Positions 48,326 through 55,784 of a stretch of 64,000 nt of DNA are shown here, one piece after another (within the stretch, counting starts at the first letter, position 1; each line of letters begins with the position of its first letter). The position numbers and the translations under genes were made by a program. The notes under the pieces were generated by a model that was not told the origin of the DNA, did no database searches, and saw only the letters and a program-made list of their open reading frames with translations. The stretch covers positions 496,001-560,000 of the forward strand of contig NZ_SODM01000002.1 of NCBI RefSeq assembly GCF_004368785.1, written 5' to 3'. This stretch comes from Flavobacterium sp. 270 (GTDB lineage: Bacteria > Bacteroidota > Bacteroidia > Flavobacteriales > Flavobacteriaceae).

Positions 48326-49072
48326 ATGTTATCAATACAAAACCTTCACGCCGCAATTGGTGATAAAGAAATCCTTAAAGGAATCAACATAGAAGTAAAA
48401 GCTGGCGAAGTACACGCTATCATGGGACCAAACGGTTCTGGAAAAAGCACACTTTCGGCTGTTATTGCCGGAAACGAAAACTACGAAGTTACAGACGGAG
48501 CAGTTTTCCTGGACGGAGAAGATCTTGCTGATCTTGCTCCAGAAGAAAGAGCGCACAAAGGAGTTTTCCTTTCGTTTCAATATCCTGTAGAAATTCCCGG
48601 AGTTAGCGTAACTAACTTTATGAAAACTGCAATCAATGAATCTCGTAAAGCAAATGGTCAGGAAGAAATGCCGGCTAACGAAATGTTGAAAGTGATTCGT
48701 GAGAAATCTGAATTGTTAGAAATCGATCGTAAATTTTTATCTCGTTCATTAAACGAAGGTTTTTCTGGTGGAGAGAAAAAAAGAAACGAGATTTTCCAAA
48801 TGGCAATGTTAGAACCAAAATTGGCTATTCTTGACGAAACCGATTCTGGTCTTGATATCGATGCTTTAAGAATTGTTGCAAATGGTGTAAACAAACTGAA
48901 AAGCGAGAAAAACGCAATTATCGTTATTACGCACTACCAACGTTTATTAGATTATATCGTTCCGGATTTCGTTCACGTATTATATAATGGTAGAATCGTA
49001 AAATCTGGCGGAAAAGAGCTTGCTTACGAATTAGAAGAAAAAGGATACGACTGGATTAAAGCAGAGAATTAA
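48326..49072 (+). CDS. sufC: SufC, ATPase of the Fe-S scaffold complex
   Basis: 248 residues. Walker A GPNGSGKST at about 34-42, Q-loop SFQYPVEIPGV, ABC signature NEGFSGGEKKRNEI and Walker B LAILDETDSGLDID, with switch His in VITHYQR. The SufC-typical aspartate-rich DETDSGLD is present. It drives conformational change of SufBCD. Separated from sufB by three inserted genes. Confidence 0.97.
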   Translation: MLSIQNLHAAIGDKEILKGINIEVKAGEVHAIMGPNGSGKSTLSAVIAGNENYEVTDGAVFLDGEDLADLAPEERAHKGVFLSFQYPVEIPGVSVTNFMKTAINESRKANGQEEMPANEMLKVIREKSELLEIDRKFLSRSLNEGFSGGEKKRNEIFQMAMLEPKLAILDETDSGLDIDALRIVANGVNKLKSEKNAIIVITHYQRLLDYIVPDFVHVLYNGRIVKSGGKELAYELEEKGYDWIKAEN

Positions 49073-49075
49073 TTT

Positions 49076-49108
49076 GTTTCAGGTTTCATGTTTTTTTAGT
49101 TTCAAGTT
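49076..49108 (+). repeat. GTTTCAGGTTTCA repeat, left arm flanking the four-helix-bundle gene
   Basis: gtttcaggtttca (49076-49088) and gtttcaagtt (49099-49108) are perfect reverse complements of segments at 49558-49570 and 49547-49556. The arm begins four bases after the sufC stop. A 12-base palindrome (aagtttaaactt, 49123-49134) follows. Confidence 0.75.
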
Positions 49109-49154
49109 GAATTACATTTTGTAAGTTTAAACTTAAAAATTAATTAGACGGAAA

Positions 49155-49544
49155 ATGGCAACGATTACACGATTTGAAGATTTAGAAATTTGGAAAGAAG
49201 CTCGACGATTAGCAAAAGAAATTCATCTTATTGCAGTTCAAACAGAGTTAAGATCAGATCTCAGATTTAAAAATCAAATAAAAGCTTCTTCGGATTCAGT
49301 TATGGATAACATTGCTGAAGGATTTGAAAGAGATGGAAATTTAGAATTTAGACAATTTCTTTCTATTGCAAAAGGTTCAGCCGGAGAAACAAGATCTCAG
49401 TTATATCGAGTTTTTGATTTTGAATATATTTCAGAAGAAAAATTCGAAACTTTAAAAAAAGATTACGAAAACCTAAGTGGTAAAATAAAAAACTTTATCA
49501 CTTACCTTAATAAGAAGGATTTCAAAGGGAATAAGTTTCAGTGA
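49155..49544 (+). CDS. four-helix-bundle protein (23S rRNA intervening-sequence protein family)
   Basis: 129 residues. The family pattern is clear: [21 protein letters not shown] at the start, then [24 protein letters not shown] and [23 protein letters not shown]. These small proteins are encoded in intervening sequences of some bacterial 23S rRNAs and also free in genomes; they relate to the Avd protein of diversity-generating retroelements. Molecular role unknown. It lies between sufC and sufD and is bracketed by an inverted repeat of a dispersed family, which suggests a mobile or formerly mobile cassette. Confidence 0.92.
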   Translation: MATITRFEDLEIWKEARRLAKEIHLIAVQTELRSDLRFKNQIKASSDSVMDNIAEGFERDGNLEFRQFLSIAKGSAGETRSQLYRVFDFEYISEEKFETLKKDYENLSGKIKNFITYLNKKDFKGNKFQ

Positions 49545-49546
49545 CA

Positions 49547-49570
49547 AACTTGAAACTTGAAACCTGAAAC
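49547..49570 (-). repeat. GTTTCAGGTTTCA repeat, right arm flanking the four-helix-bundle gene
   Basis: aacttgaaac followed by tgaaacctgaaac, starting three bases after the four-helix-bundle stop. It is the inverted partner of the arm at 49076-49108. Confidence 0.75.
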
Positions 49571-49591
49571 ACCGAAGGAAACAAAAGAACA

Positions 49592-50908
49592 ATGGATTTA
49601 AAAGAAAAATTAGTATCGTCTTTTATGGCTTTTGAAGAGCGTGTTGATGTAAATTCAGATTTGCATGACATTCGCACAACTGCTATAAAAAACTTCGAAA
49701 ATAAAGGTTTCCCAACCAAAAAAGAAGAAGCTTGGAAATATACATCGCTAAACGCCATCTTAAAAAATGACTTTACGGTTTTTCCTAAGCAAGAAAATGC
49801 AATCGAATTCAATCAGGTAAAAAAATATTTTTTACACGAAATCGACACTTATAAATTAGTGTTTATTGATGGTGTTTTCAGTTCGCATTTGTCTTCTACA
49901 ACACATGACGGAATCGATGTTTGTTTAATGTCATCGGCATTAACCAAACCAAAATATAAAATGGTTATTGATACTTACTTCAATCAAATTGCAAGTAAAG
50001 ATGAAAGTTTAACTTCGCTAAATACTGCTTTTGCAAGTGAAGGTGCTTTTATCAATATCCCGAAGAAAAAAGTTGCTGATAAACCTATTGAAGTAATGTA
50101 TTTCTCAACAGGAAATGAGGCGGCGTTAATGGTGCAGCCGAGAAATTTGATTATTGTGGGTGAAAATTCACATGTTCAAATTATTGAGCGTCACCAAAGT
50201 TTGAACGAAAATCCGGTTTTAACGAATTCTGTTACAGAGATTTTTGCTCAAAAACGCGCAATTGTTGATTATTACAAAATTCAGAATGACAACAGCGAAG
50301 CAAACTTAGTAGACAATACTTATGTTTCGCAGCAACAAGAAAGTCATGCTTATGTGCATACTTTTTCGTTTGGAGGAAATCTTACTCGTAACAACTTAAA
50401 CTTTTATCATTTTGGTGAAAGATTGACAAGTACGCTTAATGGTATTTCTATTTTGAATGACAAACAACACGTTGATCATTATACTTTGGTAAACCACGCA
50501 CAGCCAAATTGTGAAAGTTTCCAAGATTATAAAGGAATTTTCTCTGATCGTTCGACTGGAGTTTTCAACGGAAAAATTCTTGTAAATAAAGAAGCTCAAA
50601 AAACAAATGCTTTCCAAAAAAGTAATAATATTTTATTGAGTGACAAAGCGACAATCAACGCAAAACCGCAATTAGAGATTTTTGCAGACGACGTAAAATG
50701 TTCGCACGGTTGTACTGTTGGACAGCTTGATGAAACAGCAATGTTTTACATGCAGTCACGCGGAATCCCGAAAAAAGAAGCTAAAGCTTTATTGATGTAT
50801 GCATTCTCAAATGCCGTAATCGAAAGTATTAAAATACCGGAATTAAAACAAAGAATTACTAAAATCATTGCCATGAAATTGGGCGTGAATTTAGGATTTG
50901 ATTTGTAG
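49592..50908 (+). CDS. sufD: SufD, Fe-S scaffold complex subunit
   Basis: 438 residues. N-terminal helical part with KKEEAWKYTSL, then the beta-helix core (HVQIIERHQSL, LDETAMFYMQSRGIPKKEAKALL near the end) and the conserved ADDVKCSHGCTVGQL with its Cys and His. It pairs with SufB to form the cluster-building interface. A strong terminator follows, so this is the last gene of the first suf transcript. Confidence 0.96.
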   Translation: MDLKEKLVSSFMAFEERVDVNSDLHDIRTTAIKNFENKGFPTKKEEAWKYTSLNAILKNDFTVFPKQENAIEFNQVKKYFLHEIDTYKLVFIDGVFSSHLSSTTHDGIDVCLMSSALTKPKYKMVIDTYFNQIASKDESLTSLNTAFASEGAFINIPKKKVADKPIEVMYFSTGNEAALMVQPRNLIIVGENSHVQIIERHQSLNENPVLTNSVTEIFAQKRAIVDYYKIQNDNSEANLVDNTYVSQQQESHAYVHTFSFGGNLTRNNLNFYHFGERLTSTLNGISILNDKQHVDHYTLVNHAQPNCESFQDYKGIFSDRSTGVFNGKILVNKEAQKTNAFQKSNNILLSDKATINAKPQLEIFADDVKCSHGCTVGQLDETAMFYMQSRGIPKKEAKALLMYAFSNAVIESIKIPELKQRITKIIAMKLGVNLGFDL

Positions 50909-50929
50909 TATTTCTTATTATCAAAATTA

Positions 50930-50967
50930 AAAACCGATAAGCTTATAAAAGTTTATCGGTTTTTTTA
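50930..50967. terminator. intrinsic terminator after sufD
   Basis: aaaccgataagctt and aagtttatcggttttttt form a stem with one bulge and a long T-tract. It splits the suf genes into two transcription units. Confidence 0.85.
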
Positions 50968-50973
50968 TTCCTT

Positions 50974-51040
50974 CAAGGTTTCCAAAACCTTGAGATATTA
51001 GCGTTAGAATTGACACCTACAAGGTTTTGAAAACCTTGCA
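50974..51040. repeat. AAGGTTTTGAAAACCTT palindromes, two copies
   Basis: caaggtttccaaaaccttg at 50974-50992 and the perfect aaggttttgaaaacctt at 51021-51037, with flanking acacctac and caggagc elements. Another short dispersed repeat family, in the gap between convergent genes. Confidence 0.65.
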
Positions 51041-51054
51041 GGAGCAACCTAATA

Positions 51055-52404
51055 TTACTTCTTTACACTTTCAATAATCCCCTTCAAAAAACCATTAAAA
51101 TCAAATCCAGGTTCTTCTTCCCTAACTCCCATTCTCACAACCACCATATCCATTGACGGAATAATCGCTACCATTTGTCCTTGATAACCACTGCAATAAA
51201 ACATATCGCGAGGAACATCTGGAAATTTTCCTCCGGCGTTTAACCAAAATTGAGCTCCATATTTCCCATCAGAAGTATTGGTTGGCGTTGCGGTATATTT
51301 TACCCAGCTTTCGTCTAAGATTTGTTCGCCATTCCAATTTCCTTTATGAAGATATAATAATCCGAATTTTGACCAATCGCGTGGTGTTGCCCATCCGTAA
51401 GATGAACCTACAAAAGTTCCCGACATATCTTGTTCCACAATCATCGAGTTCATTCCGATTTTGTCTATTACGGCGCTGTACCAAAAATCAAGATATTCTT
51501 GCTGTGTTTTAAATTGGCTTCTTAAAATTCTAGACAATAAATTAGTAGTTCCAGACGAGTAATACCAATGCGTGTTGGGTTTATATTGCGCCGGTTTGTC
51601 CATTTGCACTTTTCCCATATCTTCAGCCTGAAAAAGCATTTTTGTGGCGTCGCAAATTTTTGTGTAGTTTTCTTCCCATTCCAAACCAGAATTCATGTGC
51701 AATAAATCATTAATCGTAATAATTTTACGCTCATCATTTTTCCATTCTGCAATTGGAGCTGGTTTGTAGATGTCAATTTTTCCTTGTTTAGCCAAAACTC
51801 CAAAAGCTGAACTTGTAATACTTTTTGTCATTGACCAACCCAAAATCTTACTGTCTTTTGTGAATCCTGTATCGTATTTTTCGGCAATTAATTTGTCTTT
51901 ATATAAAACTACAACCGCACGAGTTCTTTTCTTTTTTCCTCCATCTTTATCAAAAGCATTTTCAACTGAATTTTTTAACTTAGAATAATCAACATTTGAA
52001 AAAGTGGTATCTTTTGGTTCCTTATTTCCATAAGGAAAAGGAAGATTGTTTTCTAATTTTGTTCTTTTCGGAAGTAGATAAGGTTTTGAAATATCAAAAT
52101 CATCATTAATCAAAGTAGCACCCAAACCTTCGCGATAAATTGCTTTTCTTTCTTTCAATCCATAAACGGTTGCAGTTGCAAATTTTCCTGTTTCATTTAT
52201 GGAATTTTTTGCCAGATCAATCAGATTAATATCATTATCTGTTTTCTGAATTAAATCTAATGAACGATCATCCATAAAATGTCCGGAAGCGACACTTTTA
52301 GCTGAGAAACCAGAAATTAAATCGAGTTTAGGATAAGTAGTAAAACCAAAATACAAAAGAGCAATAACTAGAACTAGCGCGAGAAGTTTAAAGATTTTTT
52401 TCAT
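51055..52404 (-). CDS. serine hydrolase, beta-lactamase/NylB-like (class C) family
   Basis: 449 residues. N-terminal membrane segment (about 6-24, LLALVLVIALLYFGFTTY), so anchored or exported. Nucleophile motif Ser-Met-Thr-Lys in GWSMTKSITSSAFG. The second motif is Tyr-Ser-Ser (HWYYSSGTTNLLSR) and the C-terminal part has CSGYQGQMVAIIP in place of the usual HxG. This is closer to 6-aminohexanoate-dimer hydrolases and esterases than to true beta-lactamases. It lies on the opposite strand between sufD and sufS and interrupts the suf region. Substrate unknown. Confidence 0.85.
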   Translation of the reverse strand: MKKIFKLLALVLVIALLYFGFTTYPKLDLISGFSAKSVASGHFMDDRSLDLIQKTDNDINLIDLAKNSINETGKFATATVYGLKERKAIYREGLGATLINDDFDISKPYLLPKRTKLENNLPFPYGNKEPKDTTFSNVDYSKLKNSVENAFDKDGGKKKRTRAVVVLYKDKLIAEKYDTGFTKDSKILGWSMTKSITSSAFGVLAKQGKIDIYKPAPIAEWKNDERKIITINDLLHMNSGLEWEENYTKICDATKMLFQAEDMGKVQMDKPAQYKPNTHWYYSSGTTNLLSRILRSQFKTQQEYLDFWYSAVIDKIGMNSMIVEQDMSGTFVGSSYGWATPRDWSKFGLLYLHKGNWNGEQILDESWVKYTATPTNTSDGKYGAQFWLNAGGKFPDVPRDMFYCSGYQGQMVAIIPSMDMVVVRMGVREEEPGFDFNGFLKGIIESVKK

Positions 52405-52553
52405 GATTAATTTTGATATTTTAATGCAATATAATTAATTTATTCTCACGATTTTACAACCAAATTTAGAAATACAATTTGCATTCTACTTTAAATTTGC
52501 GAATTCATCATAAAAGCTTTCTATTGATAGCACCATAAAAGGAAATTATAGTT

Positions 52554-52588
52554 TTGACCGAGAAACCAATTTAGTTTTAGTACTTTTG
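52554..52588 (+). promoter_or_regulatory. promoter of the sufS operon
   Basis: TTG at 52554-52556, a 24-base spacer (one longer than the usual range) and TACTTTTG at 52581-52588, 25 bases before the sufS start. Confidence 0.6.
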
Positions 52589-52613
52589 TAAATAGATTTT
52601 TTCTAAATAAGAC

Positions 52614-53828
52614 ATGCTAGATATTCAAAAAATAAGAGCTGATTTTCCGATTCTTTCACAAACTGTAAACGGAAAACCTTTGGTATATTTTGACAACGGT
52701 GCAACTTCACAAAAACCACAAATTGTGATTGATGCGATCGAAAAATATTATCAGGAAATAAATGCCAATATTCACCGAGGCGTACACACTTTAAGTCAAT
52801 TAGCTACAGATGCTTACGAGGTTTCTCGTGGCAAAGTGCAACAACATATTAATGCGAAATTTGCTCATGAAGTTCTTTTTACTTCTGGAACAACTCACGG
52901 AATTAATTTGGTAACAAATGGTTTTGCATCAATTTTAAAACCTGGCGACGAAATTATCGTTTCTTCTTTGGAGCATCACAGTAATATAGTGCCGTGGCAG
53001 ATGTTGTGCGAGAAAACCGGAGCGACATTAAGAGTTATTCCGATTAACGAAGATGGTGAATTGATTTTAGACGCTTTTGATGAGCTGCTTTCTGAAAAGA
53101 CAAAAGTGGTTACTTTAAATCATATTTCTAATGCTTTAGGAATCATTAATCCTATAAAATACATAATCGAAAAAGCACACGCTGTTGGCGCTGCGGTTTT
53201 GATTGACGGGGCGCAGGCTGTTCCGCATCTTAAACCAGATGTTCAGGATTTAGATTGCGATTTTTATGCTTTTTCTGGTCATAAAATGTGTGGTCCAACC
53301 GGAACTGGTATTTTATACGGAAAAGAAGAGTGGCTAAACAAACTCCCTCCTTATCAGGGCGGCGGTGAAATGATTAAAGAAGTTACTTTCGAGAAAACAA
53401 CTTATGCTGATCTTCCTCATAAATTTGAAGCCGGAACTCCAAATATTGCCGGCGGCATTGTTCTTGGAACTGCGATTGATTATTTAAATAATATCGGTTT
53501 TGAGAATATTCAAAAATATGAAAATGAGCTTTTAGAATATGCTACAAAACGTTTATTAGAAATCGAAGGCTTGAGAATTTACGGAACCGGAAAGAATAAA
53601 GCTTCTGTAGTTTCGTTTAATATTGATGGTATTCATCCATACGATATTGGTTCTATTATTGATAAATTAGGAATTGCAGTAAGAACTGGGCATCATTGTG
53701 CACAGCCTATTATGAGTTTCTTTTGTATTCCGGGAACTATTCGTGCTTCATTTTCTTTTTATAATACAAAAGAAGAAATTGATGTAATGGTTGAAGCTGT
53801 AAAAAAAGCACAAACAATGTTAAGCTAA
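52614..53828 (+). CDS. sufS: SufS cysteine desulfurase
   Basis: 404 residues, group II desulfurase. PLP Lys224 in FSGHKMCGPTG; active Cys362 in RTGHHCAQPIM; sulfur-site motifs FDNGATSQKP and SLEHHSNIVPWQ are present. It takes sulfur from cysteine and hands it to SufE Cys51. First gene of the second suf transcript: lipoprotein, sufE, DUF59, DUF2480. Confidence 0.97.
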   Translation: MLDIQKIRADFPILSQTVNGKPLVYFDNGATSQKPQIVIDAIEKYYQEINANIHRGVHTLSQLATDAYEVSRGKVQQHINAKFAHEVLFTSGTTHGINLVTNGFASILKPGDEIIVSSLEHHSNIVPWQMLCEKTGATLRVIPINEDGELILDAFDELLSEKTKVVTLNHISNALGIINPIKYIIEKAHAVGAAVLIDGAQAVPHLKPDVQDLDCDFYAFSGHKMCGPTGTGILYGKEEWLNKLPPYQGGGEMIKEVTFEKTTYADLPHKFEAGTPNIAGGIVLGTAIDYLNNIGFENIQKYENELLEYATKRLLEIEGLRIYGTGKNKASVVSFNIDGIHPYDIGSIIDKLGIAVRTGHHCAQPIMSFFCIPGTIRASFSFYNTKEEIDVMVEAVKKAQTMLS

Positions 53829-53838
53829 AAACTTTCTT

Positions 53839-54264
53839 ATGAGAATATTATCTTTCTTGCTTCTAATAATTTTTATCGGAACTGGTTGTTCAAGTCAAAA
53901 AAAAGTAGATATGACATCAACTCAAATTGAATATTCTGCAGTTTCCCGAGGTCTTTATAAAAAAATAGTAGTTCATAATCAATCGGTTTCTGTAACAAAA
54001 AACAGAAATCAAGAAGCTGTAGAAAGCAAAATTGATTCGGCAAAATGGAACGAAATTGTTGCTGCATTTTCAAAAGTAAATTTGGACAATATTCCAACCT
54101 TGAAAGCACCAACCGAAAAACGCTTTTTTGACGGTGCCGCAATCGGAAGTTTAAAAATAACAGCCAACGGAAAAACATACGAAACACCAGGTTTTGACAA
54201 TGGCTATCCGCCAAAGGAAATTGAAAAGCTGGTAAACTTATTAGTAGATTTTACTAAAGAATAA
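53839..54264 (+). CDS. small lipoprotein of unknown function between sufS and sufE
   Basis: 141 residues with lipobox FIGTGCSSQK (Cys 17). The rest is a single compact domain (SAVSRGLYKKIVVHNQSVSV, FDGAAIGSLKITANGKTYETP in parts, GFDNGYPPKEIEKLVNLL). Starts 10 bases after sufS and ends 2 bases before sufE, so it is firmly in the operon. No link between an envelope lipoprotein and cluster assembly is known to me. Confidence 0.8.
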   Translation: MRILSFLLLIIFIGTGCSSQKKVDMTSTQIEYSAVSRGLYKKIVVHNQSVSVTKNRNQEAVESKIDSAKWNEIVAAFSKVNLDNIPTLKAPTEKRFFDGAAIGSLKITANGKTYETPGFDNGYPPKEIEKLVNLLVDFTKE

Positions 54265-54266
54265 TT

Positions 54267-54692
54267 ATGACAATTAAAGAAATACAAAACGAGATAATAG
54301 ACGAATTCTCAATGTTTGATGACTGGATGCAGCGTTATGAATACATCATCGAATTAGGAAAAAGTCTTCCGCTTATAAAAGAAGAATACAAAACCGACGA
54401 AAATTTAATCAAAGGATGTCAGTCTAAAGTTTGGCTTCAAGGGGAGCAAAACGACGATAAAATTGTTTTTACTGCAGACAGTGATGCAATTTTGACAAAA
54501 GGAATTATAGCGATTTTAATTCGTGCTTTCTCGAATCAAAAAGCATCAGACATTATAAATGCTGATACAGAATTTATCGATGAAATCGGTTTAAAAGAGC
54601 ATTTATCAGCAACTCGTGCAAACGGCTTGGTTTCGATGATAAAAAACATTAAAATGTACGCTTTAGCTTTTGATGCAAAAAACAAGAATTAA
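54267..54692 (+). CDS. sufE: SufE, sulfur acceptor for SufS
   Basis: 141 residues. Reactive Cys51 in LIKGCQSKVWL, the same number as in E. coli SufE, with the family N-terminus FDDWMQRYEYIIELGKSLP. It stimulates SufS and carries persulfide to SufB. Directly after the lipoprotein gene. Confidence 0.96.
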   Translation: MTIKEIQNEIIDEFSMFDDWMQRYEYIIELGKSLPLIKEEYKTDENLIKGCQSKVWLQGEQNDDKIVFTADSDAILTKGIIAILIRAFSNQKASDIINADTEFIDEIGLKEHLSATRANGLVSMIKNIKMYALAFDAKNKN

Positions 54693-54698
54693 ATTTTT

Positions 54699-54772
54699 CG
54701 CCACGAATTTCACCAATTACACTAATTTTTTTTTCAAACTAATTAATTCGGGAAATTTGTGAAATTCGTGGC
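54699..54772. repeat. CACGAATT-family palindromic intergenic repeat
   Basis: Left arm cgccacgaatttcaccaatt, right arm gggaaatttgtgaaattcgtggc; T-rich before and a run of A after. Inside the suf operon, between sufE and the DUF59 gene, so it must be transcribed. Confidence 0.8.
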
Positions 54773-54796
54773 AAAAAAATAAAACAAAAAACAAAA

Positions 54797-55120
54797 ATGG
54801 AACAAGAAATAGACACAAACGAATTAGGAGAATCAATCGTAAAAATTTTAAAAGGTATTTACGATCCTGAGATTCCTGTAGATATTTACGAATTAGGTTT
54901 GATTTACGATGTAATGGTAAATACTGATTACGAAGTAAAAATCCTGATGACATTAACATCTCCAAACTGCCCGGTTGCGGAAAGTTTACCAAGAGAAGTT
55001 GAGGAGAAAGTAAAAACAATCGAGCATATAAAAGATGTTGATGTAGAGATTACTTTCGATCCGCCTTGGAGCAAAGATTTAATGAGCGAAGAAGCAAAAT
55101 TAGAATTAGGAATGCTATAA
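54797..55120 (+). CDS. sufT: DUF59/MIP18-family Fe-S assembly protein (SufT-like)
   Basis: 107 residues. DPEIPVDIYELGLIYD at about 22-37 carries the family motif, with Cys in SPNCPVAESLP and the PaaD-like ending FDPPWSKDLMSEEAKLELG. Members help mature Fe-S proteins. It is separated from sufE by a palindromic repeat. The start at 54797 is the only one that retains the full domain. Confidence 0.92.
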   Translation: MEQEIDTNELGESIVKILKGIYDPEIPVDIYELGLIYDVMVNTDYEVKILMTLTSPNCPVAESLPREVEEKVKTIEHIKDVDVEITFDPPWSKDLMSEEAKLELGML

Positions 55121-55132
55121 TATTTGTTACAA

Positions 55133-55187
55133 GTTTAAAGTTTCAGGTTTCAAGTTGTTGGAACGTGAAACTTTAAACCTGAAACTA
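55133..55187. repeat. GTTTCAGGTTTCAAG hairpin repeat
   Basis: A left arm with agtttcaggtttcaagtt and a right arm with gaaactttaaacctgaaact pair around a short loop (55157-55165). Complete hairpin form of the family whose separated arms flank the four-helix-bundle gene. Confidence 0.75.
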
Positions 55188-55197
55188 ACTTTTTCAC

Positions 55198-55707
55198 ATG
55201 GAAGAAATAATCAATAAAGTTGCCAACAGCGCCTTAGAAGTATTTGATCTTGAGGATTATTATCCTAAAGGAATGCGTGTGCAGCTTGACATTTCGCAAT
55301 GGCTTTTAGAAGGTTTTTTATTAAAAGAAAAAGACTTTAGAGAGTATTTAAAAAATCATGACTGGTCGCAATATCAAGATCAATATGTTGCTGTAAACTG
55401 CAGTACAGACGCTATTATTCCCGCTTGGGCTTTAATATTAGTTGCTGTTCAATTGGCACCTTTTGCCAAAAAAGTAGTCAACGGAACAATTGAGGATTTA
55501 GACGGAAGTTTATACGAGGAAATTTTACCTAAAATTGATTATTCTGAATATCAAAACAAACCTGTAATCATAAAAGGCTGTTCTAAGAAACCAGTTCCAA
55601 CTCGTGCTTACATTTTAGCTGCCAACTACTTACAGCCATTTGCAAGAAGCATTATGTATGGAGAAGCTTGTTCTGCGGTTCCTTTGTACAAGGAATCTAA
55701 GAAATAA
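55198..55707 (+). CDS. DUF2480 family protein
   Basis: 169 residues, cytoplasmic. Two similar halves each show a motif of the form NCS-TDAIIPAWALIL and GCSKKPVPTRAYILAANYLQPFA, so each half may contribute a conserved Cys (about 75 and 143). Members of this Bacteroidota family usually follow suf genes. Role in cluster assembly is implied by position only. Confidence 0.85.
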   Translation: MEEIINKVANSALEVFDLEDYYPKGMRVQLDISQWLLEGFLLKEKDFREYLKNHDWSQYQDQYVAVNCSTDAIIPAWALILVAVQLAPFAKKVVNGTIEDLDGSLYEEILPKIDYSEYQNKPVIIKGCSKKPVPTRAYILAANYLQPFARSIMYGEACSAVPLYKESKK

Positions 55708-55753
55708 CGCACTTTAACACCCAATTAATCCTACAGAATAAAGCGGTTTTTAG

Positions 55754-55761
55754 TATATTTG
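55754..55761 (+). promoter_or_regulatory. -7 element upstream of the DUF3078 gene
   Basis: TATATTTG 24 bases before the ATG. No clear TTG box at standard spacing, so the promoter call is partial. Confidence 0.45.
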
Positions 55762-55784
55762 TTAATACACTTAAACTAAATACT

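Noticed and set aside
49155..49544. Diversity-generating retroelement, because the four-helix-bundle family relates to Avd
   Set aside because: No reverse transcriptase and no template or variable repeat were found nearby; LRR genes in the window are not adjacent and lack a matching repeat.
49076..49570. Insertion sequence with terminal inverted repeats
   Set aside because: The enclosed gene is not a transposase and no target-site duplication is evident, so only a cassette hypothesis is kept.
51055..52404. Class C beta-lactamase as a resistance gene
   Set aside because: The second motif is Tyr-Ser-Ser and the third is not a normal Lys-Thr-Gly or HxG, which fits NylB-like hydrolases better.
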